Positions 15,321-21,874 of a stretch of 21,874 bases of DNA are shown here, one piece after another. A model generated the notes under the pieces. The model made no database searches, had not been told where the DNA came from, and saw only the letters and a program-made list of their open reading frames with translations. Position 1 is the stretch's first letter; each line of letters begins with the position of its first letter. A program made the translations under genes and the position numbers. Source of the DNA: Clostridium sp. AM33-3 (GTDB lineage: Bacteria; Bacillota; Clostridia; Lachnospirales; Lachnospiraceae); assembly GCF_003480315.1 (NCBI RefSeq), contig NZ_QUIV01000037.1, positions 1 to 21,874 of the forward strand, written 5' to 3'.

Positions 15321-16099
15321 TGGCAAAATTAATAAGACTCGACAAGTATCTGGTCGAGATGAACAAAGGCAGCCGAACCCAGATCAAGGACGCGGCGAAA
15401 AAAGGCCGTATTCAGGTAAATGGTGTGCCGGAGAAGAAAACAGAGCGAAAGATTGACCCGGAAACCGACGAGGTGACCTTTGACAGTCAGCCGGTCAGCT
15501 ACCGGGCTATGGAATATATCATGCTTTACAAACCCCAGGGAGTCATTTCCGCTACAGAGGATAAACGCCATAAGACAGTTATTGATCTTTTAAGCGGCGA
15601 AAACCGCAGCGATCTGTTTCCGGTCGGACGTCTGGATATTGATACCGAAGGACTGTTACTCCTGACGAATGACGGAGATCTGACCCACCGGCTTCTGGCG
15701 CCGGGCAAACATGTCGATAAAGTTTATTTTGCCCGGATCGAAGGCGCATTGCCGGAAACGGCAGTGGAGCAGATGGCAACCGGACTGACATTAACGGATG
15801 GTACCCCGGTTATGCCTGGAAAACTGGAGATTTTAAAGCAATGGAATGATGAAACGTGCACAAAGGCATCAGAAACTTTCCAGGATGCCACAGCAGCAGA
15901 CAGACCTGCCGGTGCAGAAATCCTGCTGACTATTCAGGAAGGAAAGTTTCACCAGGTAAAACGCATGTTTGAGGCACTTGGCTGCCAAGTGGTATTTTTA
16001 AAGCGACTGTCCATGGGAAGTCTGAAGCTGGATCCGAAGCTAAGGCCTGGTGAGTACCGTATGCTGACGCAGGAGGAGCTGGATCTGCTTGGAAAATAG
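15320..16099 (+). CDS. RsuA-type pseudouridine synthase
   Basis: This 259-residue protein isomerises uridine to pseudouridine in rRNA. An N-terminal S4 RNA-binding domain (about 1-60, starting with IRLDKYLVE) precedes the catalytic domain with GRLDIDTEGLLLLTNDG, in which the Asp of RLD is the nucleophile. The downstream LLAPGKHVDKVY resembles RsuA (16S U516) more than RluB/RluE. A poorly conserved stretch of about 20 residues (TCTKASETFQDATAADRPAG) interrupts the domain before the conserved EGKFHQVKRMF. The start at 15320 shares one base with the rsmF stop and has GGTGG 5 bases upstream; an in-frame ATG at 15305 is the alternative. Translational coupling with rsmF puts two 16S rRNA modifiers in one transcript. 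Confidence 0.88.
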   Translation: MAKLIRLDKYLVEMNKGSRTQIKDAAKKGRIQVNGVPEKKTERKIDPETDEVTFDSQPVSYRAMEYIMLYKPQGVISATEDKRHKTVIDLLSGENRSDLFPVGRLDIDTEGLLLLTNDGDLTHRLLAPGKHVDKVYFARIEGALPETAVEQMATGLTLTDGTPVMPGKLEILKQWNDETCTKASETFQDATAADRPAGAEILLTIQEGKFHQVKRMFEALGCQVVFLKRLSMGSLKLDPKLRPGEYRMLTQEELDLLGK

Positions 16100-16148
16100 C
16101 ATTTGCTGCTTTGCCGCAATGAATGATAGAAAACAAAGGAACCCGTTT

Positions 16149-16859
16149 ATGAATCAGAATATAACACAGAACAAAAACTACAGCTCAGGAAAGGCTGCCA
16201 GAGCGGCTTTGCAGGCTTCAGACGCCGTATTGTTTGACTTAGATGGAACACTGGTAGACTCCATGTGGATGTGGAAGGAAATCGATATCGAATATCTGGG
16301 CCGTTTTGGCCTCAGCTGTCCGCCGGATCTTCAGAAGATCATTGAGGGTATGAGCTTTTCGGAAACGGCAGAGTATTTCAAGCACCGTTTTCAGATCCCG
16401 GATTCCATCGATGCGATCAAAGCAGACTGGATCCGGATGAGCATTGAAAAATATCGGAATGAAGTTCCCTTAAAGCCTGGGGCCTTGCGCCTTTTGCAGT
16501 ATCTGGAGCAAACCGGCAAAAAAGCAGGCATTGCCACCAGCAACGGCCGTGATATGGTAGACGTTGTGCTGGAATCCTTGCAGATCCGTCCCTTTTTTCA
16601 GATCATCGCAACCGCGTGTGAGGTGGCAGCCGGAAAACCGGCGCCGGATATTTATCTGGAAGTCGCAAGGCGTCTCCAGGCAGAACCGTCCCGCTGCATG
16701 GTATTCGAGGATGTCCCCGCCGGGATCCTGGCAGGCAAGCGGGCCGGTATGAGAGTCTGTGGCGTGGAGGACGCATTTTCCACCGGAATGCGTGAAGAAA
16801 AGATAGAACTTGCCGATTTTTACATTGATGATTACAACGAACTGTTTGATACAGAATAA
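16149..16859 (+). CDS. HAD-family hydrolase, beta-phosphoglucomutase-like
   Basis: This 236-residue protein has all four HAD motifs: nucleophile D30 and D32 in FDLDGTLVDS, T130/S131 in ATSNGRD, K163 in AGKPAPDIY, and E187/D188 in VFEDVPAG. A helical cap (about 43-100) between motifs I and II places it with the subclass I beta-phosphoglucomutase-like phosphatases, which act on small phosphorylated metabolites. The substrate is not predictable. About 20 residues before the first strand are extra and polar. The frame opens further upstream, but the ATG at 16149 has AAAGGA (16135-16140) 8 bases before it, while the earliest candidate (a TTG at 16089) would overlap the pseudouridine synthase gene. 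Its stop codon forms part of the ribosome-binding site of the next gene. Confidence 0.9.
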   Translation: MNQNITQNKNYSSGKAARAALQASDAVLFDLDGTLVDSMWMWKEIDIEYLGRFGLSCPPDLQKIIEGMSFSETAEYFKHRFQIPDSIDAIKADWIRMSIEKYRNEVPLKPGALRLLQYLEQTGKKAGIATSNGRDMVDVVLESLQIRPFFQIIATACEVAAGKPAPDIYLEVARRLQAEPSRCMVFEDVPAGILAGKRAGMRVCGVEDAFSTGMREEKIELADFYIDDYNELFDTE

Positions 16860-16874
16860 GGAGAATCGAAGATT

Positions 16875-18860
16875 ATGATACATGATTATTTGCCAGTCTG
16901 CCGGGAAGATATGGATCGGCGCGGCTGGGATGCGTGTGATTTTGTCTACGTGTCGGGTGATGCCTATGTCGATCATCCGTCCTTTGGCCCGGCCATCATC
17001 AGCCGTCTTCTGGAAGCCCGCGGCTACAAAGTGGGCATCATTGCCCAGCCGGACTGGAAAGATCCGGAAAGCATCCAAATCTTAGGAAAACCGCGTCTAG
17101 GATTTCTGGTATCGGCCGGAAACATGGATTCCATGGTAAACCATTATTCTGTTTCCAAGAAGCGCAGACAGCAGGATTCCTATACACCTGGCGGCGTGAT
17201 GGGCAAACGTCCGGATTACGCAACGGTTGTCTACTGCAATCTGATCCGTTCTGTGTACAAGGATGCCGCCATCATCATCGGAGGCATTGAAGCCAGCCTG
17301 CGCCGTCTGGCACATTATGATTACTGGTCAAACAAGCTGAAACGTTCCATCCTTCTGGATTCCCAGGCAGACCTGATTTCCTATGGAATGGGAGAGCATT
17401 CCATCGTTGAGATCGCCGATGCCTTAAACAGCGGAATTGATATCAAAGATATCACATTTATTGACGGAACCGTGTTTAAAACAAGAAATCTGGATATTGT
17501 ATATGATTATAAGATGCTTCCGGACTACCAGGAGCTGAAAGACGATAAAAGGGTTTACGCAAAGAGCTTCTTTGTCCAGTACAGCAATACCGATCCGGTT
17601 CTTGGAAAACGACTGGTGGAGCCGTATTACGGCAAGGAATTCGTGGTTCAGAATCCGCCGGCCAAGCCGCTGACCCAGGAAGAGATGGATGAGGTCTATG
17701 CGCTTCCTTACATGAGAAATTACCATCCGTGTTACGAAGCAGATGGCGGTATTCCGGCTATTCGGGAAATCAAATTCAGCCTGATCAGCAACCGTGGCTG
17801 CTTTGGAGCCTGCAGCTTCTGTGCCCTGACCTTCCATCAGGGCCGCATTATTCAGGCAAGAAGCCATGAGTCTCTGGTGGAAGAGGCGAAGCTTTTGACG
17901 GAGGAGCCAGACTTTAAGGGTTATATCCACGATGTAGGCGGCCCGACTGCCAATTTCCGTTTTCCGGCCTGCGAAAAGCAGTTGACCAAGGGCGCCTGCC
18001 CGAACCGTCAGTGCCTGTTCCCGGAGCCATGTAAAAATATCCGCGCAGATCACAGTGATTACATTTCCCTGCTGCGCAAGCTGCGGTCTATCCCGAAGGT
18101 AAAGAAGGTATTTATCCGTTCCGGTATCCGTTTTGACTATGTGCTGGCTGATAAAAACCGTGCATTCTTAAGGGAGCTCTGTGAGTACCATGTCAGCGGT
18201 CAGCTGAAGGTTGCACCGGAGCATGTGGCCGATGCGGTATTAAAGCGTATGGGAAAGCCACAGAATTCGGTCTATATGCAGTTTGTCAGAGAATATAAGG
18301 AGATGAACAAAAAGATCGGAAAAGAGCAGTACATCGTTCCGTATCTGATGTCCTCCCATCCGGGCTCTACCTTAAAGGAAGCCGTAGAACTGGCGGAATA
18401 CCTGCGTGATCTTGGTTATATGCCGGAGCAGGTACAGGATTTCTATCCGACTCCGTCCACGCTGTCTACCTGTATGTATTACACCGGACTGGACCCTCGT
18501 ACCATGGAAGAGGTTTATACGCCGCATAATCCCCATGAAAAGGCGATGCAGCGCGCCCTGATCCAGTACCGGAATCCGAAAAACTATGATCTGGTCAAAG
18601 AAGCCCTGATCAAGGCCGGACGCACGGATCTGATCGGGTTCGATAAAAAATGCCTGATCCGTCCGAGGGAGATGTCCTGGGCACCAAACGGATCCCGCCA
18701 GGGACAGAAGTCAGACGGTGCTTCTCCTGTAGGAAAAAAAGCGGCCGGAAACGGTGCAGCAGCATTCCGCAATGCAAGAAAGCCAGTCGGAACAGGAAAA
18801 TCAGAAGCTTCAAGACCAACAAAGAAAAAAACGATCCGGAATGTTCATAAGAAAAAATAA
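16875..18860 (+). CDS. YgiQ family radical SAM protein (UPF0313)
   Basis: This 661-residue protein has an N-terminal B12-binding-like region (about 1-290) and a radical SAM core whose cluster-binding cysteines are C309, C313 and C316 in the CxxxCxxC motif ([11 protein letters not shown]). The downstream FPACEKQ...[14 protein letters not shown] segment adds further conserved cysteines. Blocks such as [22 protein letters not shown] and [13 protein letters not shown] are diagnostic of YgiQ. The reaction catalysed by this family is unknown. The last 60 or so residues are a Lys/Arg/Ser/Gly-rich, probably disordered tail. AAGGAG (16858-16863) overlaps the stop of the HAD gene, so the two are probably co-translated. 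Confidence 0.93.
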   Translation: MIHDYLPVCREDMDRRGWDACDFVYVSGDAYVDHPSFGPAIISRLLEARGYKVGIIAQPDWKDPESIQILGKPRLGFLVSAGNMDSMVNHYSVSKKRRQQDSYTPGGVMGKRPDYATVVYCNLIRSVYKDAAIIIGGIEASLRRLAHYDYWSNKLKRSILLDSQADLISYGMGEHSIVEIADALNSGIDIKDITFIDGTVFKTRNLDIVYDYKMLPDYQELKDDKRVYAKSFFVQYSNTDPVLGKRLVEPYYGKEFVVQNPPAKPLTQEEMDEVYALPYMRNYHPCYEADGGIPAIREIKFSLISNRGCFGACSFCALTFHQGRIIQARSHESLVEEAKLLTEEPDFKGYIHDVGGPTANFRFPACEKQLTKGACPNRQCLFPEPCKNIRADHSDYISLLRKLRSIPKVKKVFIRSGIRFDYVLADKNRAFLRELCEYHVSGQLKVAPEHVADAVLKRMGKPQNSVYMQFVREYKEMNKKIGKEQYIVPYLMSSHPGSTLKEAVELAEYLRDLGYMPEQVQDFYPTPSTLSTCMYYTGLDPRTMEEVYTPHNPHEKAMQRALIQYRNPKNYDLVKEALIKAGRTDLIGFDKKCLIRPREMSWAPNGSRQGQKSDGASPVGKKAAGNGAAAFRNARKPVGTGKSEASRPTKKKTIRNVHKKK

Positions 18861-18892
18861 ACGTAAAACAGACTTGAATCTCAGGAGAGTGC

Positions 18893-19669
18893 ATGATGAG
18901 AACAGGGAAGAAAAAAATTGCCATAGTAACAGGCGCATCATCCGGTATGGGCCGGGAATGCGTGATCCAGCTTGCCGATCGTTTTGCCGGGCTTGAGGAA
19001 ATCTGGGTGATTGCAAGAAGAGGCCGACGGCTGGATAAGCTGGCAGGGAAAGTGCCGGTTCCGTTAAGAGTACTGGAACTGGATCTTCAGGAGGAGCTGG
19101 CTTTCGCAGAACTGGAGGAAAAGCTGGAATGGGAAGATCCGGAGGTAAAGATCCTGGTAAATGGAGCCGGATTCGGAAAAATCGGCTGTACGGAGGATCT
19201 GCAGCTGGATGAAGAAACGGGCATGATCGATGTAAACTGCCGGGCGCTGACTGCAGTCACGCGTCTGGTGCTTCCTTATATGTCAAAAAACAGCCGCATC
19301 CTGCAGTTTGCCTCCGCGGCTGCCTTTCTGCCGCAGCCGCGGTTTGCCGTATATGCAGCCACAAAGGCTTTTGTGCTGAGCTATAGCCGTGCCCTGGCTA
19401 TGGAGCTGAAACCACGACAGATCTGTGTAACGGCAGTCTGTCCGGGTCCTGTCAAAACGGAATTTTTTGACATTGCCGAGACTACAGGTGAGATTCCGCT
19501 TTACAAGCGTCTGGTCATGGCAGATCCCAAAAAGGTAGTGAAAAAGGCACTGCGCGACAGCATGATGGGAAAAACCGTGTCTGTATATGGGTTTTTCATG
19601 AAAGCCTTCTTCGTGCTGGCAAAGATATTACCGCATGATGTGATTCTTTCCCTGCTGTTTTCGGAATAG
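18893..19669 (+). CDS. Short-chain dehydrogenase/reductase (SDR)
   Basis: This 258-residue classical SDR has the cofactor motif TGASSGMG (13-20), the structural NGAG (90-93), and the catalytic S141, Y154 and K158 (YAATK). Arginines directly after the second strand (ARRGRR, 41-46) suggest NADP(H) rather than NAD(H). The region after PGPVKTEFF and the hydrophobic C terminus (FMKAFFVLAKILP) could allow membrane contact. Substrate is unknown; such SDRs act on ketones, sugars or acyl chains. AGGAG at 18883-18887 serves either of two adjacent ATG codons (18893, 18896). It is 32 bases after the radical SAM gene without an intervening promoter or terminator. Confidence 0.9.
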   Translation: MMRTGKKKIAIVTGASSGMGRECVIQLADRFAGLEEIWVIARRGRRLDKLAGKVPVPLRVLELDLQEELAFAELEEKLEWEDPEVKILVNGAGFGKIGCTEDLQLDEETGMIDVNCRALTAVTRLVLPYMSKNSRILQFASAAAFLPQPRFAVYAATKAFVLSYSRALAMELKPRQICVTAVCPGPVKTEFFDIAETTGEIPLYKRLVMADPKKVVKKALRDSMMGKTVSVYGFFMKAFFVLAKILPHDVILSLLFSE

Positions 19670-19709
19670 ATCAGGAATTTTACAGCAACAAATTAGGAGA
19701 TAAACAAAT

Positions 19710-20276
19710 ATGAAAATCAGAAAAGGACAGTACGGATACCGGGATCAGCATAAAAAATCCCGGGCACTTCTGACCGGCCTGTTTGCGGTTGCCATTATTG
19801 CGCAGCTGATTGCGAGACAGCTGGCATCCGAACAGGCTGCAAAAAATATCCTGACCGTAATGGCTATTTTAACTGTGCTACCCATGGCGAACCTGGCATC
19901 CCCGCTTCTTGCATCCTGGAAGTACCGCACATCTGAGCGTGCCTTCTACGAGAAAGCGCGTGCCTACGAGGGAAAATGCACCATGCTGTATGATCTCATT
20001 GTCACCACAAAGGAACAGATCCTTCCGTTAGACGCTGTGGCTGTGCACCCGAACGGGGTCTTTGCTTTCTGCAGCAATGAAAAAACGGATCTTTCCAAAG
20101 CAGAGAAAGCGGTTAACGCGCTGTTTCAAGCAAACAAGCTGGATCCCAATGTGAAACTGATCCGGGATCCCCATGCATTCTTCCGCAGACTCGACAGCTT
20201 AAAACCAGCTTCCGAATACGAGGATGACGGTGTGGTGGCTTATGCAGCAGCGCTGATGAAAAATCTGTCCATGTAA
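19710..20276 (+). CDS. Two-TM membrane protein of unknown function
   Basis: I do not recognise this 188-residue protein. A basic N terminus (KIRKGQYGYRDQHKK) is followed by two hydrophobic segments at about 20-36 and 46-68, joined by a short charged turn, which predicts a hairpin with both ends in the cytoplasm. The soluble C-terminal part (75-188) contains LDAVAVHPNGVFAF (107-120), whose pattern recalls the strand pair of NERD nuclease-like domains (ID..VV.P.GVF.IE.K), and ALFQANKLDPNVKLIRDPHA also fits the later NERD strands. The expected Glu and Lys are replaced (Cys, Asn), so any such domain would be inactive. This similarity is a guess by eye. AGGAG at 19694-19698 supports the start. It lies between the SDR and rluA-type genes in the same direction. 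Confidence 0.8.
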   Translation: MKIRKGQYGYRDQHKKSRALLTGLFAVAIIAQLIARQLASEQAAKNILTVMAILTVLPMANLASPLLASWKYRTSERAFYEKARAYEGKCTMLYDLIVTTKEQILPLDAVAVHPNGVFAFCSNEKTDLSKAEKAVNALFQANKLDPNVKLIRDPHAFFRRLDSLKPASEYEDDGVVAYAAALMKNLSM

Positions 20277-20301
20277 GTAAATACAAAGGAGGGCCTTTTC
20301 C

Positions 20302-21276
20302 ATGAGATCCATAATGGTAAATAAAAATGAAGCCGGACAGCGCCTGGATAAGCTGCTGGCGAAATATCTGAATCTGGCCGGGAAGGGATTTCTTTACAAG
20401 ATGATGCGCAAGAAAAACATTGTGCTGAACGGTAAGAAATGTGATGGTTCCGAAAAGCTTGCCGAGGGCGACGAAATCAAGCTGTTTCTGGCAGATGAAA
20501 CCATAGAGAAATTCTCGGAAGTAAAGGTTCAGAAGGTAAAAAAGACAAAGCTTCATATTATTTATGAGGATGAGCATGTAGTCCTGATCAATAAGCCGTC
20601 CGGCATGCTGTCCCAGAAGGCAAAAGAACAGGATGAGTCTCTGGTGGAATACCTGATCGACCATCTGCTGGATTCCGGAAAGCTGACAAAGGAAGATCTG
20701 CGAAGCTTCCGTCCCTCCGTATGTAACCGCCTGGACCGCAACACCAGCGGCCTGGTGGCAGCGGGATGCTCCCTGGCGGGCCTGCAGAAGCTCTCCGCCA
20801 TGTTCAAAGACCGCTCCCTGCATAAGTATTATCTCTGTGTGGTTTCCGGTTCTGTGCGGGAGAAGAAGCGAATCGAGGGATTCTTAAAGAAAGATGAAAA
20901 GACAAACCAGGTAACCATCAGCCAGAGAGAACTTCCGGACAGTGCGCCCATCTGCACGGAATATGAGCCGCTGATCGAGACGGGTTCCTATACGCTTCTC
21001 AAAGTAACGCTGATCACCGGGCGTACCCATCAGATCCGCGCCCATCTGGCATCCATCGGTCATCCGATCGTGGGAGATATGAAGTACGGCAATCCGAAGG
21101 TAAATGAGGAGGCAAAACGCCAGTACCATATTCATTCCCAGATGCTCCATTCCTGGAAGCTGGTATTCCCGCAGATGGAAGAGCCGCTGGCGTATTTGAG
21201 CGGAAAGAGCTTTAAAGCTCCGCTGCCGGGGGAGTTTACCAGAGTTCTCGGCAGTCTGCCGGAGGGAGTGCGCTGA
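20302..21276 (+). CDS. RluA-family pseudouridine synthase
   Basis: This 324-residue protein has an N-terminal S4-like RNA-binding domain (about 12-65: RLDKLLAKYLNLAG...NIVLNGKK) and an RluA-type catalytic domain. The catalytic aspartate is D145 in NRLDRNTSG. INKPSGM (97-102 region) and TGRTHQIRAHLASIGHPIVGD are the other family blocks. The S4 domain and layout resemble RluC/RluD, which modify 23S rRNA, but the exact uridine is not predictable. AAGGAGG (20286-20292) precedes the start by 9 bases. The stop codon is one base before recU. Confidence 0.9.
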   Translation: MRSIMVNKNEAGQRLDKLLAKYLNLAGKGFLYKMMRKKNIVLNGKKCDGSEKLAEGDEIKLFLADETIEKFSEVKVQKVKKTKLHIIYEDEHVVLINKPSGMLSQKAKEQDESLVEYLIDHLLDSGKLTKEDLRSFRPSVCNRLDRNTSGLVAAGCSLAGLQKLSAMFKDRSLHKYYLCVVSGSVREKKRIEGFLKKDEKTNQVTISQRELPDSAPICTEYEPLIETGSYTLLKVTLITGRTHQIRAHLASIGHPIVGDMKYGNPKVNEEAKRQYHIHSQMLHSWKLVFPQMEEPLAYLSGKSFKAPLPGEFTRVLGSLPEGVR

Positions 21277-21277
21277 T

Positions 21278-21820
21278 ATGGGTACCTGGAAAAGCCGGGG
21301 ACTGCGCGGTTCCACGCTGGAGGACATGATCAACCACACCAACGAGATTTACCGGGAGAAAAAGCTGGCCCTGATCCAGAAAATCCCGACCCCCATCACT
21401 CCCATCACTATAGAAAAATCCACCCGCCATATCACCCTGGCCTACTTTGATCAGAAAAGTACAGTGGACTATATCGGTGCCGTACAGGGTATCCCGGTCT
21501 GCTTTGACGCAAAGGAATGTGCAGTAAAGACATTTCCGCTTCAGAACGTCCACGAACACCAGATCCGGTTTATGAAGGAATTCGAGGAGCAGGGCGGCAT
21601 TGCCTTTATCATCCTGCATTTCACCGCGCTGGATGAGATGTACTACATGCCTTTCCGGAATCTGGAAAAGTTCTGGAAACGCATGGAAGCAGGCGGACGC
21701 AAAAGCTTCACCTACGACGAAATCGACAAAACCTATCAGATCCGCGCCAGCCGGGATATCCTGGTGCATTATCTGGAGACGATACAGAAAGATCTCACGG
21801 AGAGGGATACCGCACAATAA
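21278..21820 (+). CDS. recU: Holliday junction resolvase RecU
   Basis: This 180-residue nuclease resolves four-way junctions in recombinational repair and chromosome segregation in Firmicutes. RecU signatures are visible: GSTLEDMINHTNEIY near the N terminus, KIPTPI (35-40), the catalytic block DYIGAVQGIPVCFDAKE with D64, D77 and K79, then FPLQNVHEHQIRFM and QGGIAFIILHFT. D64, D77 and K79 have the same spacing as D88, E101 and K103 of B. subtilis RecU; the middle acid is Asp instead of Glu. It is shorter at the N terminus than the B. subtilis protein (206 residues). GGAGGGAG (21261-21268) is within the end of the rluA-type gene, so the pair is likely coupled. No ponA (often the partner) is visible before the window ends. 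Confidence 0.95.
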   Translation: MGTWKSRGLRGSTLEDMINHTNEIYREKKLALIQKIPTPITPITIEKSTRHITLAYFDQKSTVDYIGAVQGIPVCFDAKECAVKTFPLQNVHEHQIRFMKEFEEQGGIAFIILHFTALDEMYYMPFRNLEKFWKRMEAGGRKSFTYDEIDKTYQIRASRDILVHYLETIQKDLTERDTAQ

Positions 21821-21874
21821 AAATTTGAGTTACAAAGCTGAATAAAGGTCCGGAAGTGAAAGAGACCGCCTTCC

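Noticed and set aside
16470..17078. 202-codon antisense frame spanning the HAD/radical SAM junction
   Set aside because: Both + strand genes have complete motifs and coupled starts; no signals support the reverse frame.
21236..21817. 193-codon antisense frame covering nearly all of recU
   Set aside because: The + strand frame is unmistakably RecU with a good ribosome-binding site; the antisense product matches nothing.
1..21874. CRISPR arrays, insertion sequences, prophage, tRNA or rRNA genes
   Set aside because: No regularly spaced repeats, transposase or integrase motifs, or tRNA-like cloverleaf sequences were found when reading the window.

Overview
The window looks like a stretch of chromosome from a spore-forming member of the Clostridia, most likely Lachnospiraceae. 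Base composition is close to balanced, Shine-Dalgarno sites are strong (AAGGAG/GGAGG), and the gene content includes an alpha/beta-type small acid-soluble spore protein and a YlbJ-type sporulation membrane protein. The B. subtilis order ylbH(rsmD)-ylbI(coaD)-ylbJ is recognisable here. It is a housekeeping region: I see no rRNA or tRNA genes, insertion sequence, prophage or CRISPR array, and every gene-free stretch is shorter than 300 bases. The family assignment is inference from protein similarity recalled by eye, not from a search.

Layout, left part (1-10.7 kb, almost all + strand). A DegV fatty-acid-binding protein has its own promoter. Next comes an iron-dependent alcohol dehydrogenase whose promoter is flanked by two sites resembling the operator of the NADH/NAD+ sensor Rex. 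After a terminator lies a SLC13/ArsB-like permease with a TTG start. An adjacent pair of type IIA topoisomerase genes follows; it looks like topoisomerase IV (parE-parC) rather than gyrase. Then come an archaeal/fungal-type aspartate-semialdehyde dehydrogenase (asd) and an aldose 1-epimerase (galM).

Middle part (10.7-13.9 kb). A spore-protein gene has a sigma-G-like -10 box. The cluster rsmD, coaD and a coiled-coil protein of unknown function follows. The coiled-coil gene converges on ylbJ, the only - strand gene, with a 50-bp overlap of coding ends. The terminator of the + strand cluster lies inside ylbJ. The ylbJ promoter resembles sigma-E and interlocks with a sigma-A-like promoter firing the other way into rsmF.

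Right part (13.9-21.8 kb, all + strand). Eight closely packed genes show no recognisable internal terminator: rsmF-like rRNA m5C methyltransferase, RsuA-type pseudouridine synthase, HAD phosphatase, YgiQ-type radical SAM protein, short-chain dehydrogenase, a two-TM protein of unknown function, RluA-type pseudouridine synthase, and the Holliday-junction resolvase recU. With rsmD, four RNA-modifying enzymes lie within about 10 kb. The last 54 bases hold nothing I can assign.

I found no clear novel multi-gene system. The most interesting signals are regulatory (Rex-like pair, interlocked sigma-E/sigma-A promoters, terminator embedded in a convergent gene) and two uncharacterised proteins: the coiled-coil protein at 12278 and the two-TM protein at 19710.
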